The notes: generated by a model from the sequence alone, not told the origin. A stretch of DNA of 64,000 bases from Cellulophaga sp. L1A9 (GCF_009797025.1 NZ_CP047027.1:1736001-1800000); one strand, 5' to 3'. Shown: positions 45,645-55,026, counted from the stretch's first letter. Numbers and translations: made by a program.

Positions 45645-47060
45645 TTAATACCCTGGATTTTGCTCAATATTAGGATTAACATCTGTCTCGTCTTGAGGTA
45701 TTGGCATTATAACAGTATCTGCTCCATAAGGAATTAAACAAATCTGTGCCGTACAGTTGGTTCTAACAATATCCATTTGATTACGCATCAAATCCCAAAG
45801 TCGTTGTCCTTCAAAGGCCAACTCTAATCTTCGTTCCAAGAATATAGCATCATCAAGAGCAACACCAGTATCTGTATTATCTGGTTCATCTGCAATTGCA
45901 CGTTGACGTACCATATCTAAATCATCTTGTGCACCCGCTATATCAGTACCAATTTCTGCTCTAGCTTCTGCGCGTATCAAATACATTTCTGCTAGTCTAA
46001 CAACTTTTACATTGTCAAAACCATTGATGTCCGGATATTTGATCATCCTATTTGGTGCAAATTCTCCAGTTAATAAAGGGTCTACTTCAAAGGTGCTTAA
46101 GCGAGCATCATTCTCAGGATAAAGATTAGCTACATCATTTGAAGGAAGGTAATCTCCAAAACCTGCTTGTAGATAAAGTCCAGCGATACCATTACCACCA
46201 ACATTATCAGTTTCAGTCATTGATATTTCAAAAATAGACTCCGAACTATTGTCGGTTGTCCACAAGTCATAATAGTTAGCGTTGGAAACTAAACTATAAT
46301 CACCTGATTCTATAACATTTGAAGCCATAGCTTCTGCATTTGTCCAATCTTCTTGAAACAGATATACTTTAGCCATTAATGCCCTTACCGATATTGGAGA
46401 TAAGGTATTTGAATTACCGCTTCTAGAGTTCCCATTCATAAAAGAAATACCCGTAGTCATATCAGAAATAATTTGTTCATATACTTCTGCTACGGTACTT
46501 CTAGAAGGTTCATTATCTAAATCAAAATTCAAAACAATTGGCACCCCTAAATGACTAGCATCTGCCGTATAATTATATTGTTGAGCAAACATGCGTACTA
46601 AATCAAAATACATCAAACCTCTTAGCGCATAAGCCTCACCAATGATATGATTTTGCTCCGCTATAACTGCATCAGATAAAATTGTTTCGGAGTTGATGAT
46701 AGCGTTAGCTGCATTAATTCCTTCATAAGCACTAGCCCAAAGCGCTTGCGCCTGTCCATCGGATACTCTTTGAATATGTTCGGCATAATCTACAACTCTG
46801 TTGGCCTGCCCATTTTGTTTTACGTCATCTGCTAATACATCAGGTATCATAATCATATAACGTCCATAATATTCTGAACCAGATAATTTATTATATATGC
46901 CAGTAATAGAAGATTCATAACCGTCAAGATCCAATAAGGCATCGGTATCCGAAACAGATTGTTGCGGAGTAAGTTCTAAAAAAGAGTCTGAACAAGAGAA
47001 TACGAGTCCAGTCAATATCGATAATATAAATATTTTATATGTTTTCATATTTTTCATCAT
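45645..47060 (-). CDS. RagB/SusD family nutrient-binding lipoprotein
   Basis: A 471-residue surface lipoprotein, lipobox VFSC at about residue 23. The SusD pattern is clear: SCSDSFLELTPQQSVSDTDALLDLDGYESSITGIYNKL at the mature N-terminus, TPR-like helices (GEAYALRGLMYFDLVRMFAQQY) and the C-terminal LERRLELAFEGQRLWDLMR with a final NPGY. It should capture the substrate and close the SusC barrel. The start may be the ATG at 47060 or at 47057. It lies directly behind susC. Confidence 0.93.
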   Translation of the reverse strand: MMKNMKTYKIFILSILTGLVFSCSDSFLELTPQQSVSDTDALLDLDGYESSITGIYNKLSGSEYYGRYMIMIPDVLADDVKQNGQANRVVDYAEHIQRVSDGQAQALWASAYEGINAANAIINSETILSDAVIAEQNHIIGEAYALRGLMYFDLVRMFAQQYNYTADASHLGVPIVLNFDLDNEPSRSTVAEVYEQIISDMTTGISFMNGNSRSGNSNTLSPISVRALMAKVYLFQEDWTNAEAMASNVIESGDYSLVSNANYYDLWTTDNSSESIFEISMTETDNVGGNGIAGLYLQAGFGDYLPSNDVANLYPENDARLSTFEVDPLLTGEFAPNRMIKYPDINGFDNVKVVRLAEMYLIRAEARAEIGTDIAGAQDDLDMVRQRAIADEPDNTDTGVALDDAIFLERRLELAFEGQRLWDLMRNQMDIVRTNCTAQICLIPYGADTVIMPIPQDETDVNPNIEQNPGY

Positions 47061-50000
47061 TTAAAGTTGAATATCTAAACCTATGGATACAGTCTTCACT
47101 GCTGGCGTCTGTCCTGTGTAGCTACCATTAATACCTTGTTCTGGATCAATGTACAGGATATCCTCTTTCACAAAGGTTAGGATATTAGTTCCTCTAGCAT
47201 ACAATCGCATAGAATTCAAACCTAATAGCGAAGTAATCTTTTCGGTAAAATTATAGGCAACTGTTAAATCTCTTAATCGAATATAACTACCATCATACAA
47301 CCATCTAGTTTGGTTTCCTTCATTACTACCATTACGACCACCCCAAATAAACTGAGGCGCTAATGCGTCTGTTGAACCAGGTTGCCATCTGTTGTCATAA
47401 ATAAAGTCAGCTGTACTTCTTGGCGTTAGTCTTCCGTCTCCTAATGTACCTCTTGCTCTAGAATCAAAAATATAATTACCGTAAGAGTAGATAAAGTTGG
47501 CACTAAGGCTTACATCTTTATAAGTGAACATGGTATTGAAACCTCCAAAAAATTCTGGTGTAGCAGACTTGTCATCTAAAAAGCGCTCTGCATCACTGAT
47601 ATCATTCGTTATCGTTGTTTTTGAAGCATCTGTATACCATTGTGGATCACCATTTTCTTGATTCACACCAGCCCAACTATATAAATAGAAAGATTGAAAA
47701 TCTTCACCTTCTTGTCTTCTATAAGCACCATCTGTAAAATCGTCAGTAAGTTCTGTGATTTCATTCTTTAGAAAGGTGGTATTAAACCCAACATTCCAAG
47801 TAAAGTCTTTCTTGCTGATGATATCTGCATTCATTGAGATTTCCAAACCTGAGTTTTTCATTTCACCAAAGTTTTGGGTCAACGAAGAGAAGCCGGAGGT
47901 CAAGGTAATTGGCACATTTAAAATAAGGTCTGAAGAAGTACGTTCAAAATACTCAACAGTACCACTTATTTTAGAAAACAGACCAAAATCTATACCTACG
48001 TTAAAATTCTGTTGACTCTCCCAAGTAAGATCAGGATTGGCAATTTGGTTTGGACTACCACCTGGATTACCATCATAATCTTGACCAAAAACGTAAAGTC
48101 CTTGTGAAGGAAAATTACCAATGGCAGCATTACCTGTTACACCCCAAGAACTTCTAACTTTTAGTAAATCTAAAAAGGAAACATCTTCTAAAAAAGATTC
48201 CCTACTAGCAACCCAACTTCCACCGAAGGAATAAAAAGTACCCCATCTGTTATCAGCACCAAATCTAGAAGACCCGTCTCGTCTTAAACTACCTGAAAGA
48301 AAATATTTTCCATCGTAGTTGTAATTTAACCTAGAAAAGGCAGAAACAAAGGTATACTCAGATTTTGATCCACTAATGGCAAACTCTGCCGATGCACTAT
48401 TTAACGTTCTTAAACTTTGGTTAGGAAATTGCGTTCCAGAAGCACTAAAGGATTCATTATTAGTTTCTTGAGCTTCAAAACCCCCTAAGACATTAAAGTT
48501 ATGGTTATCACCTAAAATAAAATTATAATCTGCTGTTTGCGTACCTACAAAGGTTCTAAGTGACGTATTGGCTTCGTAACCAATACCTCCAGAATTTCTT
48601 CCTCCACCATATCTTGGATTTTGATATTGCGATTCGGTTAACGTAAGAAGGTCAAAATTCAATTGTGAACGTAAGGTCAGATTCTTAATTGGTTTAATAG
48701 ACACCGCAAAATTATCAATAACCCTAAACTGTTTATTTTCCCATAAATCATCACCACTTAAAGCACCAACTGGGTTGGCTCCTCCTAAAGGAAAATAGTC
48801 GGCATGTTCCCCATTAAATCTTCCTTCTTCATCATAAATAGGAATTAACGGTGATAACTCTAAAGAGTTTTTAAACGGATTATTAAAAGAACCACCATCA
48901 AAAAATGTATTTGTTGTACTGTTCGAAACCGATATATTATTGGAAATGGTTAAATAATCTGTCGCTTTAAATTCAATATTACTTCGGGCACTTAACCTAT
49001 TAAAACCAGATCCTATAATATAGTTTTCTTGATCATAATAAGCTCCAGAGAAAAAATACTTTAAATTATCAGTACCTCCACTAGCACTTAAATCATAACT
49101 TTGAGTTATTCCCGTTCTGGTAATTGCATCTAACCAATTGGTATCTGTAGGTTCTCCCGTTGAAGGATCAATCAGTTGTTGAAAAGTAGCATCAAATCTT
49201 GCTTGCGCTTCCGCTGCTGTATCTCCACCATTAACATAACCTTCAAGATAAAGTTCTGTATACTCTGCGGCATTCAATGGTTTCAAGATCTTATTGTATG
49301 CTTGTGAATTGAACCCTGTTAGGGTTTTTAAGGTAATTTTAGCCTTACCAGACTTTCCTGATTTTGTGGTAATTAAAATAACACCATTTGCTCCTCTAGA
49401 CCCATAAATTGCAGTTGAAGATGCATCTTTTAATACTGAAATTGATTCAATATCATTAGGGTTAATCGATGCCATAACATTAGTACTAGTACCTCCATTA
49501 TCTATAGTACCGATACTACCATTTTGTATAGGAATACCATCTATAACGTACAATGGTTCACTAGACGCTGATATAGAACCAATACCTCTTATTCTAACTT
49601 GTGTATTTCCACCCGGGGCACCATCTACCGCACTTGCCTGTAAACCTGCAGTACTACCTCTTAATGCTTGCTCGAAACTAGAAACCGGTGCTTGTTCAAA
49701 AGTTTCACTTTTTACAACACCTACAGATCCTGTTAAAGATTCTTTTGTTTGCGTACCATATGCCACAACTACAACTTCACCTAAAGCTGCTGCATTTTCT
49801 TTTAAGGTGATATCGATAACATTTTTTTCACCAACAGTAGCAGTTTGAGATAACATTCCTATATAAGAAAATGCTAATATGTCTGTACTATTAGCGTTAA
49901 TAGCATAGTGACCATCAAAATCTGATTGCGTACCTTGAGTGGTACCTTTCACAAGAATATTTACACCTACTAATGGTATTCCATCAGTACCATAAACGGT

Positions 50001-50402
50001 TCCTGTTATTGTCTTTTCTTGTACCGAAGCATCATCGTTTGAAATATTTTGGTTCGTTGTTCTCGATTCAACTTTTTTAACGACAATTTGCTTCCCTTCT
50101 ATCTTATAGGTAAGATTTGTATTTGAAAAGGCTTTATCCAGTATGGTAGAAATTTTTACATTTTTAAGCTTTAAAGAGATCTTCTTATTTGTACTGATCA
50201 CATCATCTTTATAAAAAAAGATGTAATTACTAGTACTCTGAATTTCACTAAAAAATTGCTCAACAGAAAGATTATTAAGTTCTACATCCATCTTACTTTG
50301 CCCCATAGCCAAATTGGCATAAGCACTTGAAAGACCGATAGTAATAAACAATAAAAATATTCTCATAAGCGTAAGGATTCCTAAACTTAAATTTTTTTTC
50401 AT
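47061..50402 (-). CDS. SusC/RagA family TonB-linked outer membrane protein with STN domain
   Basis: An 1113-residue outer-membrane transporter. After the signal peptide comes an STN domain (about 36-110; MDVELNNLSVEQFFSEIQSTSNYIFFY), then a carboxypeptidase-like domain (TGTVYGTDGIPLVGVNILVKG), the plug with SusC motifs (GSISASSEPLYVIDGIPIQNG, ESISVLKDASSTAIYGSRGANGVILITTKSG) and the barrel. The STN domain is the part that signals substrate binding to FecR, matching the FecR and sigma genes just upstream. It imports an oligomer or peptide together with SusD. Confidence 0.94.
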   Translation of the reverse strand: MKKNLSLGILTLMRIFLLFITIGLSSAYANLAMGQSKMDVELNNLSVEQFFSEIQSTSNYIFFYKDDVISTNKKISLKLKNVKISTILDKAFSNTNLTYKIEGKQIVVKKVESRTTNQNISNDDASVQEKTITGTVYGTDGIPLVGVNILVKGTTQGTQSDFDGHYAINANSTDILAFSYIGMLSQTATVGEKNVIDITLKENAAALGEVVVVAYGTQTKESLTGSVGVVKSETFEQAPVSSFEQALRGSTAGLQASAVDGAPGGNTQVRIRGIGSISASSEPLYVIDGIPIQNGSIGTIDNGGTSTNVMASINPNDIESISVLKDASSTAIYGSRGANGVILITTKSGKSGKAKITLKTLTGFNSQAYNKILKPLNAAEYTELYLEGYVNGGDTAAEAQARFDATFQQLIDPSTGEPTDTNWLDAITRTGITQSYDLSASGGTDNLKYFFSGAYYDQENYIIGSGFNRLSARSNIEFKATDYLTISNNISVSNSTTNTFFDGGSFNNPFKNSLELSPLIPIYDEEGRFNGEHADYFPLGGANPVGALSGDDLWENKQFRVIDNFAVSIKPIKNLTLRSQLNFDLLTLTESQYQNPRYGGGRNSGGIGYEANTSLRTFVGTQTADYNFILGDNHNFNVLGGFEAQETNNESFSASGTQFPNQSLRTLNSASAEFAISGSKSEYTFVSAFSRLNYNYDGKYFLSGSLRRDGSSRFGADNRWGTFYSFGGSWVASRESFLEDVSFLDLLKVRSSWGVTGNAAIGNFPSQGLYVFGQDYDGNPGGSPNQIANPDLTWESQQNFNVGIDFGLFSKISGTVEYFERTSSDLILNVPITLTSGFSSLTQNFGEMKNSGLEISMNADIISKKDFTWNVGFNTTFLKNEITELTDDFTDGAYRRQEGEDFQSFYLYSWAGVNQENGDPQWYTDASKTTITNDISDAERFLDDKSATPEFFGGFNTMFTYKDVSLSANFIYSYGNYIFDSRARGTLGDGRLTPRSTADFIYDNRWQPGSTDALAPQFIWGGRNGSNEGNQTRWLYDGSYIRLRDLTVAYNFTEKITSLLGLNSMRLYARGTNILTFVKEDILYIDPEQGINGSYTGQTPAVKTVSIGLDIQL

Positions 50403-50415
50403 ATTTTTGGTATTG

Positions 50416-50495
50416 GTTAATTAATGTCACTTTTTTTTAAGTGATTTTGATTTAAAATACCCAGAAGATGTTGGACGCATCTTCTGGTCTTTTTT
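50416..50495 (+). ncRNA. candidate antisense small RNA opposite the susC leader
   Basis: On the plus strand TATTTTTG (50402-50409) fits a -7 box. About 50 bases later a perfect hairpin CCAGAAGATG / CATCTTCTGG (50461-50470 and 50478-50487, 7-nt loop) is followed by TCTTTTTT, a good plus-strand terminator; no plus-strand gene precedes it. A second hairpin TCACTT/AAGTGA lies at 50427-50444. A transcript of about 80 nt would be fully complementary to the susC 5' leader. The -33 element is weak. In Bacteroides, antisense small RNAs in this position are known to repress susC homologues. Confidence 0.3.
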
Positions 50496-50542
50496 ACTAA
50501 TTCAAATAACTACTAGTTTTCATTCATATACTGACTGTATGT

Positions 50543-51598
50543 TTAGTTAATAATTATTTTATCTTCTTTAAAAGTGTAATTCATATCTGTGCTAGCTTTA
50601 ATATTTATTAATACACTCTCTATATCTTCGTTTAAATCTAGATACCCAGAAAAACTTTCAGTACTTAAACGTTCATCTTCTATAATAATGTTCTTATTAT
50701 AATACCTAGATACTCTCTTTATAATATGCTTTAAATCGTTTTTCTTAAATACAAATACACCATCTTTCCAAGAGAAATAATTATCAACATTTACCTTCTC
50801 TGAAAATATACTTTTATTGATTTTATCGTAACTAGCCTTTGTCCCTGGAGTTATTTTCATTTTATCCATGTGGCTAGAAGAAGAAGAAGAATCGTTTTTG
50901 TAACTAATTTGGACACTACCACTTTTTAAAACTGTATTTATTGTGTTTTCATCTTCATAACATGTTACACCAAACACAGTCCCTAAAACCTCTATTTCCT
51001 GATCTTGAGACATCACTATGAATGGTTGATTCTTGTTATGTGCGACATCAAAAATTGCTTCGCCTTCTAAATAAACCTCTCTTCTATCGCCATTGAAAAC
51101 AGCAGGATATATCATTTTAGAACCTGAGTTTAACCAAACTATACTGCCGTCCGATAAATTTATTTTTGACCGCTCTCCGTAAGGAACTAATAGTGTATTA
51201 TAAACAGTTTTATTGTTTTTAGAAGTCTCCTGATTAACTTCTTTTGCGTTTCCTAAGCTTATTTTCTCGCCTGTTTTTGAATAATTAATTGTTTCCGTGT
51301 CTTTATCAATATTCAAATTTTCACCTCCACCCAATATCAAGACCACTTTATCAGATCCATTGACATTTACATTTTTAGAAGACGCTACAAAATCTGAAAT
51401 TGAAACTTCTGGAGTTCTATTATTGTACCAAAAAAATCCTGAAATAAGAAGTCCTGCAGAAAAGGCAATGGCCAAACTTTTTCCAAAAACCTTTCTTGTT
51501 TTTGAGATTTTATTTATTGAAGTAAATATGTTTTTTTTCAACAACTCTTTCTCTACTTCAGATAATTGATTATTATATTTTGATTTAATTTCTTTCAT
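50543..51598 (-). CDS. FecR family anti-sigma factor
   Basis: About 351 residues. A cytosolic N-terminal stretch (about 1-40) would hold the sigma factor, a single membrane helix follows (KSLAIAFSAGLLISGFFWY), then a periplasmic FecR domain (TLLVPYGERSKINLSDGSIVWLNSGSKMIYPAVFNGDRREVYLEGEAIFDVAH, then EIEVLGTVFGVTCY) and a C-terminal domain (DNYFSWKDGVFVFKKNDLKHIIKRVSRYY). The frame opens at a TTG (51616), but ATG at 51598 is preferred. It relays the SusC STN signal to the ECF sigma factor encoded 127 bases upstream. Confidence 0.93.
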   Translation of the reverse strand: MKEIKSKYNNQLSEVEKELLKKNIFTSINKISKTRKVFGKSLAIAFSAGLLISGFFWYNNRTPEVSISDFVASSKNVNVNGSDKVVLILGGGENLNIDKDTETINYSKTGEKISLGNAKEVNQETSKNNKTVYNTLLVPYGERSKINLSDGSIVWLNSGSKMIYPAVFNGDRREVYLEGEAIFDVAHNKNQPFIVMSQDQEIEVLGTVFGVTCYEDENTINTVLKSGSVQISYKNDSSSSSSHMDKMKITPGTKASYDKINKSIFSEKVNVDNYFSWKDGVFVFKKNDLKHIIKRVSRYYNKNIIIEDERLSTESFSGYLDLNEDIESVLINIKASTDMNYTFKEDKIIIN

Positions 51599-51725
51599 GT
51601 CTTTACTTAGATTCAATAATCTTAAATTTCAAGTTTTTATTAAATTGACTAATTGAATTGAATGCTATTACTAATAAGTAGTTTCTTTATTTTTTATAGA
51701 CAGTATTAACTCAGTTTTATTTGAA

Positions 51726-52394
51726 TTAATAAAATTTTAATTTCCGTAGTGTTTTAATAGCACGATATATTGATGTTCTCGCCGTTTGTACAGATATATC
51801 CATAATCGTTGAAATTTCATCGTAAGATTTTTCCTGATCAAATCTTAAAAAAAGTATTTTTTGCTGCTTTTTAGTCAGCGTACTAAGAGCCTTGGCTAAC
51901 TTTGCATTCCGCTCCCTCGTATTTTCTTGATTGATAATAGATTTCTCACAAGAATTAGTGTGGTTTGTATTGGTGAAATCTGGTTTAAATTGAAAATCAT
52001 CTAATGATACAGAGATGTTCTTTGACCTATATTTTTTATTAATTTTCCGCTTTAAAGATCTAAACAAATAATATTTTACATTATCCGTCATCGATAAATT
52101 GTTTCTATACTTATACAGGTCTACAAACAAATCATGAATACAATCTGAGACATAGCTTTTATCTTTAGAATGATACATCCCATAAGTAAAAAGAATATTG
52201 ATGTATATGTCATATAATTCGCCCAAAGCAAGCTTATCGCCATCTACCAATCGTTTCCAGATTAAAAGCTCCCCATTTTTATCAACAAAAAATTCTGTAC
52301 CACTAAATTCTGGTTGTTGATCAAATACTTTTTCATCTGTATCTAAATTTTTTTCTGTAGCTAAAGCCAATGCTAACTCACCATATTCCTGCAT
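51726..52394 (-). CDS. ECF-type RNA polymerase sigma factor
   Basis: About 222 residues with sigma region 2 (LYDIYINILFTYGMYHSKDKSYVSDCIHDLFVDLYKYRNNL) and region 4 (KALSTLTKKQQKILFLRFDQEKSYDEISTIMDISVQTARTSIYRAIKTLRKL). There is an N-terminal extension of about 55 residues before region 2. The open frame begins at a TTG (52403); ATG at 52394 is preferred. With FecR and the STN-type SusC it forms a cell-surface signalling cassette that should switch on the operon when substrate is present. Confidence 0.92.
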   Translation of the reverse strand: MQEYGELALALATEKNLDTDEKVFDQQPEFSGTEFFVDKNGELLIWKRLVDGDKLALGELYDIYINILFTYGMYHSKDKSYVSDCIHDLFVDLYKYRNNLSMTDNVKYYLFRSLKRKINKKYRSKNISVSLDDFQFKPDFTNTNHTNSCEKSIINQENTRERNAKLAKALSTLTKKQQKILFLRFDQEKSYDEISTIMDISVQTARTSIYRAIKTLRKLKFY

Positions 52395-52723
52395 GATATT
52401 CAAATTTAATATTATGTTCTGCTTATGCCTTCATACTAAATAAGTAATATATAGTCCCGCCATAGACACTAATATTGATTTTTTAAGAAAAAAAACAAAA
52501 TAACAAGTTATTATCACATATTTTATCGATATGATACCTATACTTCAATAATTCTAACAATATGATACACATAATACAAAATTATTTTATTTAAAGTACT
52601 GATTTTTGAACTGTAAATTGCTTAGTAGCACCAATGAAGTTTGTAAACGTTGGCGGGGCTTATTGAGGATTTAATCCTTTAAAAAGGAGTATAAGCTTCA
52701 TAGTACAAAGATGGGAGTGGAAA
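52395..52723. other. intergenic region upstream of the sigma factor gene
   Basis: About 330 bases between the sigma factor start and the tRNA terminator. It is AT-rich and holds only very short open frames. I see no repeat, RNA gene or clear promoter beyond one TAAATTTG box (52401-52408 on the minus strand), which is too close to the start codon to be convincing. Confidence 0.5.
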
Positions 52724-52755
52724 TAAAAAAAGCCTCTCGATTTCTCGAAAGGCTT
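52724..52755 (-). terminator. terminator of the tRNA gene
   Basis: On the minus strand AAGCCT (52755-52750) pairs with AGGCTT (52735-52730), with an inner TCGA/CGA pairing, followed by a run of T. It lies 16 bases after the tRNA 3' end. Confidence 0.7.
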
Positions 52756-52770
52756 AACAAACTGTAAAAG

Positions 52771-52844
52771 TGGTCCCACCTGGGCTCGAACCAGGGACCA
52801 CCTGATTATGAGTCAGGTGCTCTAACCAACTGAGCTATAGGACC
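52771..52844 (-). tRNA. tRNA with anticodon CAT (elongator Met, or Ile read by lysidine-modified CAT)
   Basis: A full 74-base cloverleaf on the minus strand: acceptor GGTCCTA with TGGGACC (one G-T pair), D-arm AGCTCAGTTGGTTAGAGC, anticodon stem CCTGA/TCAGG with loop CTCATAA (anticodon CAT at 52808-52810), T-arm GGTTCGAGCCC, discriminator A. CCA is not encoded. CAT can be Met or Ile2; I cannot decide without comparing with the other CAT tRNAs of the genome. Confidence 0.93.
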
Positions 52845-52859
52845 GGCAATTTGCGGATG

Positions 52860-52890
52860 CAATATTACCATTTATTTTTATACGTTGCAA
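52860..52890 (-). promoter_or_regulatory. promoter of the tRNA gene
   Basis: On the minus strand TTG (52890-52888), 20 bases, then TAATATTG (52867-52860). This fits the Bacteroidota promoter TTTG-N19-TAnnTTTG with one mismatch and starts transcription about 8 bases before the mature tRNA. Confidence 0.5.
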
Positions 52891-52956
52891 GCATTCTCTT
52901 TTACAAAAATGCAACAAACCCCTATTTTATTTCTAATAGTACTGATACACAAAAAA

Positions 52957-53367
52957 TTAGACCTCCTCTGGAGCCTCTTGACAAAGTTCAATTAATACGC
53001 CATTTGTGGTTTTAGGATGTACAAAGGCCACTAATTTATTATCTGCTCCTCTTTTTGGAACTTCATTTAAAATAGTGAAACCTTCTGCTTTTAAACGCGC
53101 TATTTCTGCTACTATATCATCTACGGCAAAGGCTATATGATGTACGCCCTCTCCTTTTTTTGCTAAAAACTTAGCAATAGGTCCGTCTATATTGGTTGAT
53201 TCTAAAAGTTCTATTTTATTAGGCCCGTTCTTGAAAAATGATGTTTTTACCCCTTCCGATTGTACTTCTTCTTCTTTATAAGGCGCCGCCCCCAAAAGCT
53301 TCTCGAACAAGTCATTAGAGGTTTCTAAGTTGTTAACAGCAATACCAATATGCTCAATTTTTTTCAT
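52957..53367 (-). CDS. mce: methylmalonyl-CoA epimerase
   Basis: A 136-residue vicinal-oxygen-chelate enzyme that interconverts (R)- and (S)-methylmalonyl-CoA for propionate metabolism. Motifs: EHIGIAVNNLETSNDLFEKLLG, the catalytic GEGVHHIAFAVDD, and the C-terminal metal glutamate in VLIELCQ. Length is normal for the family. It is divergent from rbfA, with 60 bases between the starts. Confidence 0.93.
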   Translation of the reverse strand: MKKIEHIGIAVNNLETSNDLFEKLLGAAPYKEEEVQSEGVKTSFFKNGPNKIELLESTNIDGPIAKFLAKKGEGVHHIAFAVDDIVAEIARLKAEGFTILNEVPKRGADNKLVAFVHPKTTNGVLIELCQEAPEEV

Positions 53368-53427
53368 TTTTTCTACTATATAGTACTAATGCACTAAAAT
53401 ACGCAATAATCTGCGTATTTTTGTCCC

Positions 53428-53820
53428 ATGGAAACACAGAGACAAAAAAAAATAGGTGGCGTCATACAGAAAGATATCGCTGATGTCTTACAAAGAGCCG
53501 CAACAGATGGTGGACTTAGAGGGACTTTAATTTCCGTTTCAAAAGTTCTTGTTACTACAGATCTTTCTATTGCAAAAGTATACGTAAGTATTTTTCCAAC
53601 AAAAGATGCTGAGGAGTTATTAAAAGGCATGAAGTCTAATCAGCCATTAATTAAACATGAACTAGCGCAGCGTACAAAAAATCAATTGCGTCGTATGCCT
53701 GAACTTATGTTCTTTTTAGACGATTCGTTGGAATATATAGACGGAATAGAAAAATCATTAAAAGGAAAGGATAATCCAATTGACAATCCTGATTTATTAG
53801 AAAAAAGAAAAAAAGCATAG
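53428..53820 (+). CDS. rbfA: ribosome-binding factor A
   Basis: A 130-residue KH-like protein: VIQKDIADVLQRAA, LISVSKVLVTTDLSIAKVYVSIFP, then RTKNQLRRMPELMFFLDDSLEYIDGIEK. It helps mature the 16S rRNA 5' end in the 30S subunit. A TATTTTTG -7 box ends only four bases before the ATG (53416-53423), so a very short leader is possible. Upstream is TACGCA-N6-TGCGTA (53400-53417). It is three bases before the permease gene, so co-transcribed. Confidence 0.93.
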   Translation: METQRQKKIGGVIQKDIADVLQRAATDGGLRGTLISVSKVLVTTDLSIAKVYVSIFPTKDAEELLKGMKSNQPLIKHELAQRTKNQLRRMPELMFFLDDSLEYIDGIEKSLKGKDNPIDNPDLLEKRKKA

Positions 53821-53823
53821 TCA

Positions 53824-55026
53824 TTGAATTTTCCGCTGTACATCGCCAAGCGATACGTAAGGTCAAAAAGTAAACAAAGTGCCGTTAATATCATCAACTT
53901 GGTTACTTTTTGCGTTATTGTCATTGGCTCTGCAGCATTATTTATTGTCCTATCCGGATTTTCTGGATTAAAAACGTATAGTCTTTCCTATACCAATTCT
54001 TTTGACCCCGATTTAAAAGCGCTACCTGCCACAGGTAAATTTTTTAATATCACTCCAGAACAAGAGCAAAAGCTACAAGCGCTTAATGGCATAACTGCAT
54101 ACGCTAAAGAACTAGAAGACAGAGTGTATCTTACCCATAAACAAAAAGACCATATTGCCTATATTAAAGGTGTCGACCAAAATTATACTAAGGTAACTGG
54201 CATAGACAGTACCTTATATGTTGGAAATTGGTTTAATGAACAGCAAGTGGTTGCCGGTATTGGTATTGCAAATCTTTTAAGCTTATCCATTAACAACTAC
54301 CGTAGTCCTTTAGAAATTTTAGTTCCTAGAGCAGGAACACAATCCTTGACACAACAAGGGCCTAATGCAAAATTTTTTAATACAATTCCGGTAGTGATTA
54401 GCGGAGTTTATGCTGTTGAAGCAGACCTTGATAGTAAATATATATTTGCTAATCTTGCCCAAGTACAAGCATTATTGGAAAAAGAGAGCACTCAAATTTC
54501 TGGAGTAAACTTTAAATACACGAATCCTGATACTGCCGAAACTACCAGAAAAGAGATTCAGGCTATTTTAGGAAAAAATGTTATTTTAAAAAACAGAAAA
54601 GAACTCAACAGCACCCTTTACCGTATGCTGAATACGGAAAACATGGCTACCTATTTAATCTTTACCCTTGTATTAATTATTGCTTTGTTTAATGTAGTTG
54701 GTGCATTTATTATGATGATCCTAGACCAACAAGGAAATTCTAAGACACTATACAGTTTGGGAACTAGTATTCGTGAATTAAGGAGAATCTACTTTATTCA
54801 AGGGGTAATTGTTACCTTTTCAGGCGGACTTATAGGCGTAGTATTAGGATCGCTATTAATCTGGTCACAACTCCTTTTTGAGTGGTTAAAAATTAGTGGA
54901 GATTTAGCCTATCCCGTAGAATATCTTTTAACTAATGTGCTTGTTGTTCTTGCTACCATTTCTGTTTTAGGTATTATTGCTTCAAAAATTGCAAGTAGTA
55001 GAATTAATAAGACCTTGTTGTCTTAA
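53824..55026 (+). CDS. LolC/LolE-type FtsX family permease
   Basis: A 400-residue inner-membrane protein, starting with TTG (FPLYIAKRYVRSKSKQSAVNIIN). One helix lies near 25-47, a large periplasmic MacB/LolE-like domain spans about 50-270, and three helices follow in the FtsX domain (MATYLIFTLVLIIALFNVVGAFIMMIL, YFIQGVIVTFSGGLIGVVLGSLLI, and the last near 370). It probably releases lipoproteins from the inner membrane, with a separate ATPase encoded elsewhere. Confidence 0.88.
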   Translation: MNFPLYIAKRYVRSKSKQSAVNIINLVTFCVIVIGSAALFIVLSGFSGLKTYSLSYTNSFDPDLKALPATGKFFNITPEQEQKLQALNGITAYAKELEDRVYLTHKQKDHIAYIKGVDQNYTKVTGIDSTLYVGNWFNEQQVVAGIGIANLLSLSINNYRSPLEILVPRAGTQSLTQQGPNAKFFNTIPVVISGVYAVEADLDSKYIFANLAQVQALLEKESTQISGVNFKYTNPDTAETTRKEIQAILGKNVILKNRKELNSTLYRMLNTENMATYLIFTLVLIIALFNVVGAFIMMILDQQGNSKTLYSLGTSIRELRRIYFIQGVIVTFSGGLIGVVLGSLLIWSQLLFEWLKISGDLAYPVEYLLTNVLVVLATISVLGIIASKIASSRINKTLLS

